IMG/VR virus record: IMGVR_UViG_3300003872_000001
Coordinates: 43,323 to 107,322 of that record
Reading direction: 5' to 3' (one strand)
Length of the DNA stretch: 64,000 bases
Source of the DNA: a virus
The first letter of the stretch is position 1; each line of letters begins with the position of its first letter. The position numbers and the translations under genes are program-made. Positions 63,849 through 64,000 of this stretch are shown here, piece after piece. The notes below the pieces were generated by a model. It worked only from the letters and a program-made list of their open reading frames with translations, was not told the DNA's origin and did not search any database.

Positions 63849-64000
63849 TGGATACAAATACAACCACTGTTGCTACACCAACTAAACCTGCTGCTCCAGT
63901 AACACCAACTGTTGCTACACCAACTAAACCTGCTGCTCCAGTAACACCAACTGTTGCTACACCAACTAAACCTGCTGCTCCAGTAACACCAACTGTTGCT
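63849..64000 (+). CDS. Pro/Ala/Thr-repeat protein, 5' part (runs off window)
   Basis: AGGAG 7 nt before the ATG. After MDTNTT the frame consists of a 14-residue unit TVATPTKPAAPVTP repeated, as exact 42-bp DNA copies, to the end of the window. Such extended linkers occur in virion or surface-exposed proteins. The full product is not visible. Confidence 0.75.

Noticed and set aside
1-64000. tRNA genes
   Set aside because: No cloverleaf with T-loop GTTCRA and acceptor stem was seen; GTTCAA hits lie in the group I intron cores.

Overview
The window is a gene-dense, strongly AT-rich stretch of a large (jumbo) tailed-phage genome of the phiKZ-like type with a contractile tail. The diagnostic genes are a contractile tail sheath and tube pair, a portal protein, a prohead protease, a very long tape measure protein, phage-encoded multisubunit RNA polymerase beta and beta' genes, a PhuZ-like phage tubulin, and a split family B DNA polymerase. 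No tRNA or rRNA genes were seen. The host cannot be named from this sequence; AGGAG-type ribosome binding sites are strong and ordinary. A dimeric-type dUTPase suggests ordinary thymine DNA rather than the uracil DNA of some relatives.

Layout. 0-10 kb: end of an unknown gene, then the portal (minus strand) divergent from an 837-residue virion protein. A minus-strand run follows: a small protein resembling the C-terminal clamp piece of RNA polymerase beta, three unknown genes, dUTPase and a RecA/UvsX-like ATPase. 10-20 kb: a free-standing HNH endonuclease, two likely internal head proteins, RNase H, a possible small terminase-like protein, RuvC, a 136-nt RNA that looks like a TnpB-type omega RNA or IS605 right end with no tnpB, and four small unknown genes. 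20-25 kb: tape measure (minus). 25-34 kb: the RNA polymerase block, where the beta' N-terminal gene and the beta gene are each interrupted by a sibling group I intron. The first intron lies inside the catalytic NADFDGD-type motif and carries an HNH homing endonuclease. 34-50 kb: head and tail morphogenesis (prohead protease, baseplate/tail proteins, tail tube, sheath, fibre-like and spike-like proteins) and an SbcC/gp46-like ATPase. 50-53 kb: an accessory island with a palindrome-rich non-coding region, an HNH gene and a phage ankyrin-repeat gene flanked by direct repeats. 53-64 kb: PhuZ-like tubulin behind a strong early-type promoter, a run of six small unknown genes, the DNA polymerase palm subunit, a AAA+ ATPase, a frameshifted Lys/Pro/Ala-rich coiled-coil gene, a SLOG-like protein and the start of a Pro/Ala/Thr repeat protein.

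Regulation that can be read directly: four near-identical promoters (TTGATT, 17 bp, TATAAT, with a conserved spacer) precede small genes, phuZ and the 152-residue gene, as expected for early transcription by host RNA polymerase. About a dozen hairpins share a GTAGC/GCTAC-type stem top and mark transcription unit ends. Together the genes describe a virus that makes its own RNA polymerase and replication proteins, may position its DNA with a tubulin filament, and builds a contractile-tailed particle with a protease-processed head.
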